NCBI RefSeq assembly: GCF_900184895.1
Contig: NZ_FXZK01000001.1
Location: forward strand, 744,001-808,000
Direction of reading: 5' to 3'
Source of the DNA: Flavimaricola marinus
GTDB lineage: Bacteria; Pseudomonadota; Alphaproteobacteria; Rhodobacterales; Rhodobacteraceae
Length of the DNA: 64,000 nt
Position 1 is the stretch's first letter, and every line of letters starts with the position of its first letter. Positions 51,231 to 59,659 of this stretch are shown piece after piece. The translations under genes and the position numbers were made by a program. The notes under the pieces are model-generated. The model was not told the DNA's origin, made no database searches, and saw only the letters and a list, made by a program, of their open reading frames with translations.

Positions 51231-52309
51231 TTTGCCACCGGATAGAGCTTGACCCCCGAGACCACCCGGCTCAGCGTGCCTTGCCCGGCAAAGGGATCGT
51301 CGACGCCGAGGCCCAGCGCCTGAGACCATTTGACCGCCGCGATCTGGGCATAGGCCACGAGGACGGGGGCCGCCCATGCATCGCCGTTCGGAGCCGGCAC
51401 CGCGATGTCGCCGCCGGGGCCGACGGTGGTGACGCGGGCTTTGGGGAACTGGCTGCGCAACTCGGCCACCAGATCGGCGTCATACCGCGCGGCGTGCGGC
51501 TCGGACGACAGGAACACCGTGATCGCCGTATCGCCCCGCACGAAGCTCTTGGGTCCGTGCCGGAAGCCCAGCGTGCTGTCCCAGAGCGCCGGGATCTGGC
51601 CCGCGGACAGCTCCATGACCTTGAGCGCCGCCTCGCGCGCCGCAAAGGCCAAGGGGCCAGAGCCGACAAAGACCGCCCGTTCCGGCAGGTCGCCAACGGC
51701 CCCTGCATAGACGGTCAGGGTATCGCGCAGCGCGTCGGACAGATCGCGCAACCGCTCTGACAGATCGCAGGGCGGGCCGAACAGCGCCAGGGCGGTCAGA
51801 TACATCGTCGAAAAGCTCGACGTCATGGCAAAGCCCGCATCGTGGGTCGCATCGGGCAACAGCACCACCTCTTGCGGCCCCGGTGCGGGACGTGTGGCCA
51901 AAGCCCCCTTGGCATTGCAGGTGATGTTCAGACGCGGCGCATTCGGGGCCAGCGCGTCGAGGGCATCGAGCACGCCGAGGCTTTCCGCCGAGTTCCCGGA
52001 GCGGCCAAAGCTGACCACGAGGGGCCGCGCGTCGGCGCTCAGGAACGCATGCGGCCGCGCCACGATATCGGTGGACGGGATCGAGCGCAGGCGGGGGCCG
52101 CCCTGCCCTTCGAGCGCCGCAACGAGGATATCGCCGATATAGGCGCTGGTGCCCGCGCCGGTGAACCAGACCTCATTGACCCCGAGCCCGGCGATCCATG
52201 ACCTGATCCGGCCTTCGCTGAACCGATGCCCCCAGACATCCCAGATATCGGGTTGGGCATGGATTTCGCGCCACGTGGCCCATTTGGCGAGCGGGTCTTT
52301 GTCAGTCAT
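51227..52309 (-). CDS. agaS: SIS-domain sugar isomerase/deaminase, AgaS-like
   Basis: A 360-residue protein with two SIS folds. The pattern VWFTGAGTSAYIGDIL, LVVSFGRSGNSAESLG and LWDSTLGFRHGPKSFV resembles AgaS, which deaminates/isomerises galactosamine-6-phosphate to tagatose-6-phosphate. The SIS serines lie in GTSAY and SGNSAES. It overlaps nagK downstream and the second SIS gene upstream by ATGA. A paralogue follows the same logic next door, so one may act on glucosamine-6-phosphate and the other on galactosamine-6-phosphate; that is inference. Confidence 0.8.
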   Translation of the reverse strand: MTDKDPLAKWATWREIHAQPDIWDVWGHRFSEGRIRSWIAGLGVNEVWFTGAGTSAYIGDILVAALEGQGGPRLRSIPSTDIVARPHAFLSADARPLVVSFGRSGNSAESLGVLDALDALAPNAPRLNITCNAKGALATRPAPGPQEVVLLPDATHDAGFAMTSSFSTMYLTALALFGPPCDLSERLRDLSDALRDTLTVYAGAVGDLPERAVFVGSGPLAFAAREAALKVMELSAGQIPALWDSTLGFRHGPKSFVRGDTAITVFLSSEPHAARYDADLVAELRSQFPKARVTTVGPGGDIAVPAPNGDAWAAPVLVAYAQIAAVKWSQALGLGVDDPFAGQGTLSRVVSGVKLYPVAK

Positions 52310-53316
52310 GTCGTCTGTGTCACTTTCGATAGGGTCGCCGGCGCATCCGGGTCGTGGCCCAGGGCCAACGCGGTGGCGAGGATCACCGGGTAAACCAGCG
52401 TCAGCATCAGCGCAGCCGCAGCGGCCGGGGTCAATGCACCATCGGTCACATCCGAAGGCCGCATCCGGTGGACATCGCAGCCCGCCGCCCGAAACCGCGC
52501 CTCTGCCGCGTCGAGGCTGTCTTGGATATGCGCCGAACCGGTGTCGAGGATCAACACCGTGAGCGGCTTGGTCGCCAGTTGCAAGGGGCCGTGCAGCACT
52601 TCGGACGAGGAATAGGCCTCGGCATGGATCGCGCAGGTTTCCTTGATCTTGAGCGCGACCTCGTGCGCCGCCCCGTATCCGGTATCGCGCCCGATCACAT
52701 AGACATGCTGGGCACGCAGCAGCGCCGACTGCACCTTGCCAGCCTGTGGCAGAGCCACGCCCCGAAGCCGGGCCATCACGGTGCAAGCGCTTGCGGCCCT
52801 TGTCTTGTAGCCCGGCAACAGCGCCGCCAGCAGCGCCATCCCCGCCGCGATAGAGCCGACCACGGTCTTGGTGGCGGGCACGGCAAGCTCCGGTCCGGCG
52901 CTGATCGGCAGGGTGACATTCGCCGCCGCCTCGACCGACGATCCCGGCTGGTTGGTGATCGCGACGACCTGCGCCCCACGACCGCGCGCCCCGGTGGCAG
53001 CCCGGACCAGATCGTCGCTGGCCCCCGATTGGCTGATCACCAGAGCGGCGGCGTCCGTGAGTGTGACCCCTTCGCCCAACGAGAATACGGAGGGCGGGAG
53101 CGAGGTGACGGGAAGCCCGGTTTCGCGCATCAATTCATAGCTCAGGATATTGGCCGCCGCGTCCGAAGACCCACGGGCGATGGTATAGATCGCGCGGGTT
53201 CGGGCCAGATCCATCGGGGCCGGATGATCGACGCTGGCGGCCGCGCAGAACACGTCGATGCATTCGCCGATCTCGCGGGCCATGTGGCTGCCGGGTGGGG
53301 TGGTGTTCATACTCAT
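52306..53316 (-). CDS. SIS-domain glucosamine-6-phosphate deaminase-like protein (NagB-II/GlmS C-terminal type)
   Basis: A 336-residue protein resembling the isomerase half of GlmS without the glutaminase domain. It shows TIARGSSDAAANILSYEL, VISQSGASDDLVRA and SSSEVLHGPLQL, the usual SIS substrate loops. Such stand-alone proteins are NagB-II deaminases that turn glucosamine-6-phosphate into fructose-6-phosphate and ammonia. No classical NagB is in the operon, which supports that role. ATG 53316 overlaps the oxidoreductase stop. Confidence 0.82.
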   Translation of the reverse strand: MSMNTTPPGSHMAREIGECIDVFCAAASVDHPAPMDLARTRAIYTIARGSSDAAANILSYELMRETGLPVTSLPPSVFSLGEGVTLTDAAALVISQSGASDDLVRAATGARGRGAQVVAITNQPGSSVEAAANVTLPISAGPELAVPATKTVVGSIAAGMALLAALLPGYKTRAASACTVMARLRGVALPQAGKVQSALLRAQHVYVIGRDTGYGAAHEVALKIKETCAIHAEAYSSSEVLHGPLQLATKPLTVLILDTGSAHIQDSLDAAEARFRAAGCDVHRMRPSDVTDGALTPAAAAALMLTLVYPVILATALALGHDPDAPATLSKVTQTT

Positions 53317-54449
53317 CCTCTTAGCGCATAGCTGTCGAACTGCGCCCAATCCTCGGTCAAATCGACCATCCGCCCGGTGATCCGGGCCTCGTCCAGCGCC
53401 ATCGCCACGATCCCGGCCTCCAGCGCGTCGACCACGCCGACGGGCAGGCTGTCGGTCTCGCCCCTCAGAAACGCCGCAATGTCGCCGACCATCATGTGAT
53501 CGGCCCCGTAATGCGCGGACTGCTTGGCCGGGTCGCCCTTGGTATAGTCGTGATCGGCCAGAATGCTGCCGTCGCGGGCGGTCGCCTTGAGGTATCCGCG
53601 CACGAAATCGCCTTCGACCATGCCCTTGGCCCCCATGATGCAAAACCGGCGATGTTCGTCGGGCACGTTGAGGTTGGTGTGAAACGCAAGGCTGGAGCCG
53701 GTCTCGTAATGCAGGATCGAGGTCTGATAGTCGATTATGTCACCGTCGCTGTGAAAGGCGTCGTCGACGCTTTCCCAGACGCTCGTCTTGCGGTGCATGA
53801 TCTCGTTTTCGGTGTTCGACGTGGGCGCGTGCTGCGGCACGAACGACTTGCGCCCGCCAAAGCTGGCCACCCGGTCGGGCCTGCTGCCAGTGACCATGTT
53901 GTAGATGTCCAGATCGTGGCAGCACTTTTCCAGCATGAACCCGCCCGACCATTTCACCATCCGCCTCCAGTCGCGCATGAAGAACGCACCGTGATAGGGG
54001 CCGATGTGCTCGTTGGCCTCGAGGCTGACGATGGGGCCGAGCTGTGGCAGGACGGCCCGTAGATCGACCATGTGCTGCGAATAGCGCAACACGAGGCCCA
54101 CCATCACCCGGTCTGTCCCATGCTCGGCCAGAAGGCTGGCCAGTTCCATGGTGTCGTCCTTGGTGGTGACGACAGGTTTCTCGGTGAACATGCGGACGCC
54201 GGCGGCGAGGCCGACCTTGATATGCTCTAGGTGGAAACTGTTGGGCGAGCCGACAAAGAACAGATCGGGCTGGGTGTCCTCCAGCATCTGCGCCACTTCG
54301 TCAAAGCGCGGCACGTCGGTGCCGATCATGTGCAGATAGGTGGGCTGCGGGTCATAGAACCCGACGAATTCGATCTCGGGCATCGCTTCTTTCATGATCG
54401 AAAGCACATGGCCCGCGCGCAATCCGATCCCGGCGGTGACGACCTTCAT
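53313..54449 (-). CDS. Gfo/Idh/MocA family oxidoreductase
   Basis: A 378-residue NAD(P)-dependent sugar oxidoreductase. The Rossmann start is VVTAGIGLRAGHVLSI, a slightly unusual version of GxGxxG, and the EKPVVT motif near residue 93 carries the conserved lysine. The C-terminal half has WSGGFMLEKCCHDLDIYNM, with the catalytic-region histidine. Members oxidise or epimerise sugars or cyclitols; the substrate here is unknown. Its ATG is one codon after the ATPase stop, inside the amino-sugar operon, so it probably acts on the imported sugar or a conjugate. Confidence 0.85.
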   Translation of the reverse strand: MKVVTAGIGLRAGHVLSIMKEAMPEIEFVGFYDPQPTYLHMIGTDVPRFDEVAQMLEDTQPDLFFVGSPNSFHLEHIKVGLAAGVRMFTEKPVVTTKDDTMELASLLAEHGTDRVMVGLVLRYSQHMVDLRAVLPQLGPIVSLEANEHIGPYHGAFFMRDWRRMVKWSGGFMLEKCCHDLDIYNMVTGSRPDRVASFGGRKSFVPQHAPTSNTENEIMHRKTSVWESVDDAFHSDGDIIDYQTSILHYETGSSLAFHTNLNVPDEHRRFCIMGAKGMVEGDFVRGYLKATARDGSILADHDYTKGDPAKQSAHYGADHMMVGDIAAFLRGETDSLPVGVVDALEAGIVAMALDEARITGRMVDLTEDWAQFDSYALRG

Positions 54450-55550
54450 TTACGCCACCAATGCGGGCGCGGCGGTGCGGCGCAGCACTCGGCCCGAGGC
54501 GTCGAAGACGTGGCAATCCGACGGGGCGACGCTCAGGTGCAGCGGCTCGCCCTCGCGCACCGCCGCATCGCCGGGCAGAGAGGCGCAGAACCGGGTCTCG
54601 CCGTTGCCGATGGTGCCGTAGGTGATCGACACCCCGCCCAGCCGTTCCAGCACGCGGACAGAGATGCTCAGCCCGCCGTCACCCAGATCGACGTCTTCGG
54701 GGCGGATGCCCACCTCGACCTTGTCGCCGGCAGAGGCGGCGCTGCTGTCGACCGGCAGGGTCATCCTGTGACCGCCGTCGATCTCGACGGTCAGCCCACC
54801 GTCGGTGCCCAGCACGGTGGCGGGGATCAGGTTCATGTTGGGCTGACCGATGAAGCCTGCGACGAATTTCGTGGCCGGGTGGTGATAGAGCTCCATCGGA
54901 GTGCCGAATTGCTCGACCCGACCGCCGTTGAGCACGACGATCCGGTCGGCCATCGTCATCGCCTCGACCTGATCGTGGGTGACGTAGACCATCGTCGCAT
55001 CCAGCTCGCGGTGAAGCTGGCTGAGTTCGACGCGCATGTCGCCGCGCAGAGCTGCGTCGAGGTTCGACAGAGGCTCGTCAAACAGAAAGACCTTGGGGTT
55101 GCGCACGATGGAGCGCCCGATCGCGACCCGCTGACGCTGACCGCCGGACAGTTGGCCGGGTTTCAATTTCAGCTTGTCGGTCAGTTGCAGGATCTCGGCC
55201 GCGCGCATGACGCGCTGTTTCAGATCCGGCTCGGCCAGTTTCTGAACCCGCAGCGGAAAGGCGATGTTTTCGAAAACCGTCAGGTGCGGGTAAAGCGCAT
55301 AGGACTGAAACACCATCGAGATGCCGCGATCCACCGGGTGGGCATCGCTGACATCGGCGCCGTCGATCACGACCTTGCCGCTGCTGGCCTCTTCGAGCCC
55401 CGCGATAATGCGCAGCAGGGTGGATTTGCCGCAGCCGGACGGGCCGACGAAGACCACGAATTCCTTGTCCTTGATCGCAAGGTCAATGTCGTGAAGCACC
55501 TTTGCGGTGCCAAAGGATTTGCTGATGCGGTGCAGATCGAGGGTCGCCAT
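54450..55550 (-). CDS. Sugar ABC transporter ATP-binding protein (MsmK/UgpC type)
   Basis: A 366-residue ATPase of the carbohydrate uptake-1 family. Walker A is VGPSGCGKSTLLRI, the signature LSGGQRQRVAIGRSI and Walker B VFLFDEPLSNLDA. The C-terminal TOBE/OB regulatory domain includes VEVGIRPEDVDLG. ATG 55550 starts at MATLDLHRIS; an earlier in-frame codon at 55601 would add 17 residues. It powers the two permeases and binding protein encoded upstream in the same operon. Confidence 0.9.
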   Translation of the reverse strand: MATLDLHRISKSFGTAKVLHDIDLAIKDKEFVVFVGPSGCGKSTLLRIIAGLEEASSGKVVIDGADVSDAHPVDRGISMVFQSYALYPHLTVFENIAFPLRVQKLAEPDLKQRVMRAAEILQLTDKLKLKPGQLSGGQRQRVAIGRSIVRNPKVFLFDEPLSNLDAALRGDMRVELSQLHRELDATMVYVTHDQVEAMTMADRIVVLNGGRVEQFGTPMELYHHPATKFVAGFIGQPNMNLIPATVLGTDGGLTVEIDGGHRMTLPVDSSAASAGDKVEVGIRPEDVDLGDGGLSISVRVLERLGGVSITYGTIGNGETRFCASLPGDAAVREGEPLHLSVAPSDCHVFDASGRVLRRTAAPALVA

Positions 55551-55576
55551 GGCGGGATGCGTCCTTTGAAAGAAGG

Positions 55577-55603
55577 GGGTGGCCCGGCCGGACCGGGCCA
55601 CCC
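55577..55603 (-). promoter_or_regulatory. Strong intercistronic hairpin after the sugar-binding protein gene
   Basis: GGGTGGCCCGG (55577-55587) pairs perfectly with CCGGGCCACCC (55593-55603) around a five-base loop, nine bases after the binding-protein stop. No T-run follows on the minus strand. It matches the hairpin after oppA in kind and probably lets the binding protein be made in excess over the ATPase. Confidence 0.55.
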
Positions 55604-55611
55604 GATTGGTC

Positions 55612-56835
55612 TTAGAGCGCGTCGGCCAGCTCTTCGGCGGCGATCGACACGAGGTTGTCGATGCTATCCTCTTCGAGGATCGCGCCTTGGATCATGTTCA
55701 CGAACACCGCCTGTAGCGACCGGTAGTCGGTGATCAGAGGCTCCGGCCCGCCGGTGGGGATGGACGAGATGAAATTCGCCCAATGCGCCGGATCGGCTTC
55801 GTAGAACAGATCGGAGAACCCGAGCTTTTCGTATTGCAGGATCGGCGTCAGACCCCACGAGTTGTCCAGCTCGTACTGCGCCTGACCGGAAGTCATCGCC
55901 GAGGCCAGCTCCAACGCCAGGTCTTCGTGACCGGAACCGTTGAACACCACGATGGAGTCGGTGATCAGCAGGGTGCCGCTGACGCCGGACGGGCCGGCGG
56001 GAACGGGCACGACCATCTGGTTGATCTCTTCGTTGTGGCGACCCCAGCCCCACGGGCCGTTGATATACATGGCGATCTGTCCGTCGTTGAACAGGTCGAC
56101 CATGGCGTCACGTTCCCACTCGAGCACGCCTTCCTGCGCCACGGACACGAGGCTGGCATAGAATTCCAGCGTCTCGCGGGTTTCCGGGCTGTCGAGCGCG
56201 ACGGAGCCGTCGTCCGCGATCACCTGGCCACCGTTGGAATAGAGGTAGTTCAGGAACTGGTGCATGGTGTTGTCGAAGTCTTTGCCCGCGACGCCGATGC
56301 CCGCGGCATCGGTGTTGTCGACGACCTGCTGGGCAAGGGCCATCATGTCGTCCCATGTGGCGGGCGCTTCGCAGGTGGCACCGGCGGCTTCGATCAGATC
56401 ACAGTTCAAATAGAGCGCCTTGGTCGAGAAGGCATGGGGCAGGCCCCACTGCTGACCGTCATAGGTCACGGTCTTGAGCACGCCGGGCTGGAACGCGTCC
56501 ATCTGTTCCTGCGTGAAGGTGACCGGCACGATCAGATCGTTGGTGGCCAACTGGCGCAGGGTGCGGCTGCCCATATAGGCCAGCGAAGGCGGATCGCCCG
56601 CGGCGGCAAGGGTCAGGGACTTGTCCTGGCAATTGCTCCACGGCACGGATTCGAGGTTGACGGTGACGCCATCGTGGGTGGCCACGAATTCGTCGATCAC
56701 CACCTGATCGGCGGGGAACACTTCGTCGCCGCACATGATGACGTGCATCTCGGTGGCGTGGCTCTCGGCAAAGGCGGGCATCGCGGTGCTGCCCAAGAGC
56801 GTGGCCCCAATGGCCAAGGTCTTGATCGGTGTCAT
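55612..56835 (-). CDS. Sugar ABC transporter substrate-binding protein
   Basis: A 407-residue periplasmic binding protein of the family 1 (MalE-like) type. A signal peptide ends in AMPAFAES (about residue 24). The mature chain shows VMIVMCGDE-like strand (actual VIMCGDEVFPADQ), WSNCQDKSLTLAAAGDPPSL, INGPWGWGRHNEEINQM and a C-terminal helix, as in the family. GGGAG precedes ATG 56835. Genes around it point to an N-acetylhexosamine or its oligosaccharide as ligand. Confidence 0.88.
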   Translation of the reverse strand: MTPIKTLAIGATLLGSTAMPAFAESHATEMHVIMCGDEVFPADQVVIDEFVATHDGVTVNLESVPWSNCQDKSLTLAAAGDPPSLAYMGSRTLRQLATNDLIVPVTFTQEQMDAFQPGVLKTVTYDGQQWGLPHAFSTKALYLNCDLIEAAGATCEAPATWDDMMALAQQVVDNTDAAGIGVAGKDFDNTMHQFLNYLYSNGGQVIADDGSVALDSPETRETLEFYASLVSVAQEGVLEWERDAMVDLFNDGQIAMYINGPWGWGRHNEEINQMVVPVPAGPSGVSGTLLITDSIVVFNGSGHEDLALELASAMTSGQAQYELDNSWGLTPILQYEKLGFSDLFYEADPAHWANFISSIPTGGPEPLITDYRSLQAVFVNMIQGAILEEDSIDNLVSIAAEELADAL

Positions 56836-56873
56836 GTCGTAAACTCCCTAGGTTGGAACATGATTGCTGACTG

Positions 56874-57716
56874 TCATTCTTTGACCGCGCCTGCCGTCAG
56901 CCCGGCAACGAGGTATTTCTGAAGGAAGAAGAAGATGAGCATCACCGGAAGCACCCCTGTCAGGGCGGCGGCCATCATCTGGTTCCACTCGACCTGCTGG
57001 CGGCCGACAAACTCTTGCAGACCCGCAGGCAGCGGCTGCAATTCGCGGTTCTGGTTGAAGGTGATCGCGAACAGGAACTGCTGGGCATAGGCCCCGATGA
57101 AGGTGGCGGTCCCGACCACCAAGAGCCCCGGCAGCGCCAGCGGCAGCACCACCCGGCGCAGCGTATACATCCGACTGGCGCCGTCGACATAAGCGGCCTC
57201 CTCCAGCTCGCGCGGGATCTTTTCCAGATAGGACCGCAACAGCCAGATCCCCGTGGGGATCAGGAAGGCGATCCCCGGCACGATCATCGCCCAGTATGTG
57301 TTGAGCAGGCCCAGCGCCTTGAGCACCCGGTAGAGCGGGATCAGCAGAACCGCGCCGGAGAACATGTTGATCGCAAGGATCAGGCCGAGGCTGGTATCCT
57401 TGAACGGAAAATCGAGCCGGGCATAGGCATAGGCCGCAGGCACCACCAGCAGCATCGTGCAGGCCGTCACCATCGACGCGATAAAGATCGAGTTCAGGAT
57501 ATAGCGCCCCAAAAGCGGCACCGTCTCCCACATCTGGCGATAGGCATCGAAGGAAAACTTGTCCGACCAGAACTGGTAGGGCGTCGTCCGCAGATGCTCC
57601 AGCGGACGCAGCGAGGTGACGAACATCTCGACGAAGGGCAGAAGCATGAAGGACAGGAACAGAAAGATTCCGATGTAGATCCCCACCATCTGCAGCTTGG
57701 TATAGCGGTCCATCAT
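56874..57716 (-). CDS. Sugar ABC transporter permease (MalG/UgpE type)
   Basis: A 280-residue inner-membrane permease with six helices. The EAA loop EEAAYVDGASRMYTLRRV contacts the ATPase, and the tail ends in the family pattern LQKYLVAGLTAGAVKE. It starts one base after the stop of the other permease (57718). With that permease it forms the translocation channel. Confidence 0.92.
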   Translation of the reverse strand: MMDRYTKLQMVGIYIGIFLFLSFMLLPFVEMFVTSLRPLEHLRTTPYQFWSDKFSFDAYRQMWETVPLLGRYILNSIFIASMVTACTMLLVVPAAYAYARLDFPFKDTSLGLILAINMFSGAVLLIPLYRVLKALGLLNTYWAMIVPGIAFLIPTGIWLLRSYLEKIPRELEEAAYVDGASRMYTLRRVVLPLALPGLLVVGTATFIGAYAQQFLFAITFNQNRELQPLPAGLQEFVGRQQVEWNQMMAAALTGVLPVMLIFFFLQKYLVAGLTAGAVKE

Positions 57717-57717
57717 C

Positions 57718-58656
57718 TCACTTCACCCCGTAGGTTTTGTTCACCTTGTTCAGCAAGAACAGGTAGAGCGCCGAGAACGTCGCCAGCAGAACCACGATCA
57801 CCACCGCGCGCGCTGCACCCTCTCCGAATTTGAAATTGCCGATGGCGACCTTGTAGGTGTCGATGATCAACGTCGTGGTCGCACCGCGCGGCCCGCCTTG
57901 GGTGAGGATGAAGATGATGTCGAAGGAGTTGAACGTCCAGATCGCGGAGAGCAGCGCCATCGACACGATCACCGGCATGATCTGCGGAATGGTGATCCGG
58001 CGAAACCGATACCAGCGCCCTGCCCCATCGACCCACGCCGCCTCGTAGAGATCGCGGTTCACCCCCTGCATCGCGGCAAGAAAGAACAGCGTGATCATCG
58101 GCGTGCCGACCCAAACGTCCGTGACCACCGCCGAGTAGAACGCCGAGGTCCGCCCGGCGAGAAACGCGTAGGGCCCGTCGAACAGCCCGATCCGCTGGCC
58201 CATCCCGGACAAGAGCCCGAAATAGCCGTTATACATCCAGAGCCAGCCGATCACCCCGATCGCAATCGGGATCACCCAAGGCGGCATGACCAGCATCCGA
58301 AACACCGCCCGCCCCGGCACCGCCGCATTCAGCAGGCAGGCCCCAATGAGGCCGAGGATCAGCTTCAGCCCGACCGACAGGAACATCCAGTAAAAGGTGG
58401 TCGTCACCGTCTGGCGAAACCGGCGGCTCTCCATCAGGTCGACATAGTTGGCCACGCCGACGTAGCTCTCGCCGCCCAGATCGGCGTCGGTGAAGGACAG
58501 GCGGATCGTCTCAACCAGCGGCCACGCGATGATGACGGCGATAAAGACCATCGCGGGGGTCAGCAGCAGCCAGGCAAACCACGCCTCGGGCAAGACCTTG
58601 CGGCGGACCGTTTCAGTCGGGCGGATCGGTGAAGCAGCCTGCGCAGTCTCGGTCAA
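57718..58656 (-). CDS. Sugar ABC transporter permease (MalF/UgpA type)
   Basis: A 312-residue inner-membrane permease, first gene of the amino-sugar operon. Helix 1 is WFAWLLLTPAMVFIAVIIAW and the EAA loop is DLYEAAWVDGAGRWYRFRRI, quoted in its core EAAWVDGAGRWYRF. The start is uncertain: ATG 58707 or 58728 would add residues encoded by AT-rich codons unlike the rest of the gene, so I prefer TTG 58656, which gives a normal cytoplasmic N-terminus. The upstream region is the shared promoter with the GntR gene. Confidence 0.85.
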   Translation of the reverse strand: MTETAQAASPIRPTETVRRKVLPEAWFAWLLLTPAMVFIAVIIAWPLVETIRLSFTDADLGGESYVGVANYVDLMESRRFRQTVTTTFYWMFLSVGLKLILGLIGACLLNAAVPGRAVFRMLVMPPWVIPIAIGVIGWLWMYNGYFGLLSGMGQRIGLFDGPYAFLAGRTSAFYSAVVTDVWVGTPMITLFFLAAMQGVNRDLYEAAWVDGAGRWYRFRRITIPQIMPVIVSMALLSAIWTFNSFDIIFILTQGGPRGATTTLIIDTYKVAIGNFKFGEGAARAVVIVVLLATFSALYLFLLNKVNKTYGVK

Positions 58657-58882
58657 GAACAACCCCCAAAGTGCAACAGCAAGCCAGCGACAGCACTGGC
58701 GAATCATGTCTTGCAAGAAGGATACCAAATATCAAAATTCATGCTACCTTTATAAGACCAAATGCGTCCAAAAATTTTTATTCTTTTTATTTCAGCATGT
58801 TAAAATGTGTCGAAAGAAAGGCAATTGCAACCAATTGAGAGTTGGTATTACTTTGAACCACCAAGCAAAAGGCTGCGCACCG
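58657..58882. promoter_or_regulatory. AT-rich divergent promoter/operator region of the amino-sugar locus
   Basis: A 226-base region between the permease gene and the gntR gene, markedly AT-richer than its surroundings (for example AAAAATTTTTATTCTTTTTA near 58774). Candidate promoter hexamers include TATAAG near 58752 and TTAAAAT near 58800. Recurrent ATACCAA/TTGGTAT half-sites (near 58722 and 58842) and an inverted pair TTGGT (58842-58846) with ACCAA (58860-58864) are possible GntR operators. No gene was seen. Confidence 0.5.
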
Positions 58883-59644
58883 ATGACGACGCCCCAGATC
58901 TTTGCCCCCGAGGGCTGGTTCCGCCCCGGTCGCGGGCCGCGCTATCAGCAGCTTTACCGCCATATCGCCGCCGCGATCCAATCGGGCCTTCTGGCCGCTG
59001 GCGACCAGCTTCCGCCGGAACGGGATCTGGCCGAGATGGCCGACATCAGCCGGGTCACCGTGCGCAAGGCGGTGGCGGAACTGGTCGCCGAGGGCCTGAT
59101 CGAACAGCGGCAGGGCGCAGGCAGTTTCGTGCGCACTGCCCCTGCGGAACGGCTCGAGCAGTCGCTCTCATCGCTGGTGTCGTTCACCGAAAACATGCAG
59201 GCCCGCGGGATGACGTCGTCGAGCCAGGTGTTGCGCCGGGGTCTGTTTCCGGCGACTCCGCAGGTAGTTATGGCGCTCGGCCTCTCGCCCTCGGACAAGG
59301 CCGCCCGAATCGACCGTCTGCGCAGCGCGGGCGGCGCACCGATGGCGCTGGAGGCGTCATACCTGCCCGCCGACATCCTTCCCGATCCCGATCTGGTCGA
59401 GACGTCGCTCTATGCCGTGCTGCGTGCCAACGGCTGCGCCCCCACCCGCGCGATCCAGCGTGTCACGGCCGTCAATCTGGAGGCGCGGGACGCCGATCTG
59501 CTGCACCTGCCGACCGGGGCGGCCGTGCTCAAGATCGAGCGGACCGGCTATCTGACCAGCGGCCGGCCCATCGAATTCACATCGGGCCTCTATCGGTCCG
59601 ACATCTACGATTTTGTGTCCGAACTGCGGTTGGACACGGTCTGA
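58883..59644 (+). CDS. GntR family (HutC/UTRA) transcriptional regulator
   Basis: A 253-residue regulator. The N-terminal winged helix has PRYQQLYRHIAAAIQSGLL, LPPERDLAEMADISRVTVRK and EGLIEQRQGAGSFV. The C-terminal UTRA domain, which binds sugar phosphates or similar ligands, includes RAIQRVTAVNLEARDADLL and LPTGAAVLKIERTGYL. By place it probably represses the divergent operon and perhaps the hexosaminidase gene 15 bases downstream. NagR/DasR-type proteins in this family respond to GlcN-6-P or GlcNAc-6-P. ATG 58883 follows AAGG. Confidence 0.9.
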   Translation: MTTPQIFAPEGWFRPGRGPRYQQLYRHIAAAIQSGLLAAGDQLPPERDLAEMADISRVTVRKAVAELVAEGLIEQRQGAGSFVRTAPAERLEQSLSSLVSFTENMQARGMTSSSQVLRRGLFPATPQVVMALGLSPSDKAARIDRLRSAGGAPMALEASYLPADILPDPDLVETSLYAVLRANGCAPTRAIQRVTAVNLEARDADLLHLPTGAAVLKIERTGYLTSGRPIEFTSGLYRSDIYDFVSELRLDTV

Positions 59645-59659
59645 GCAAGAAGGCACCTC

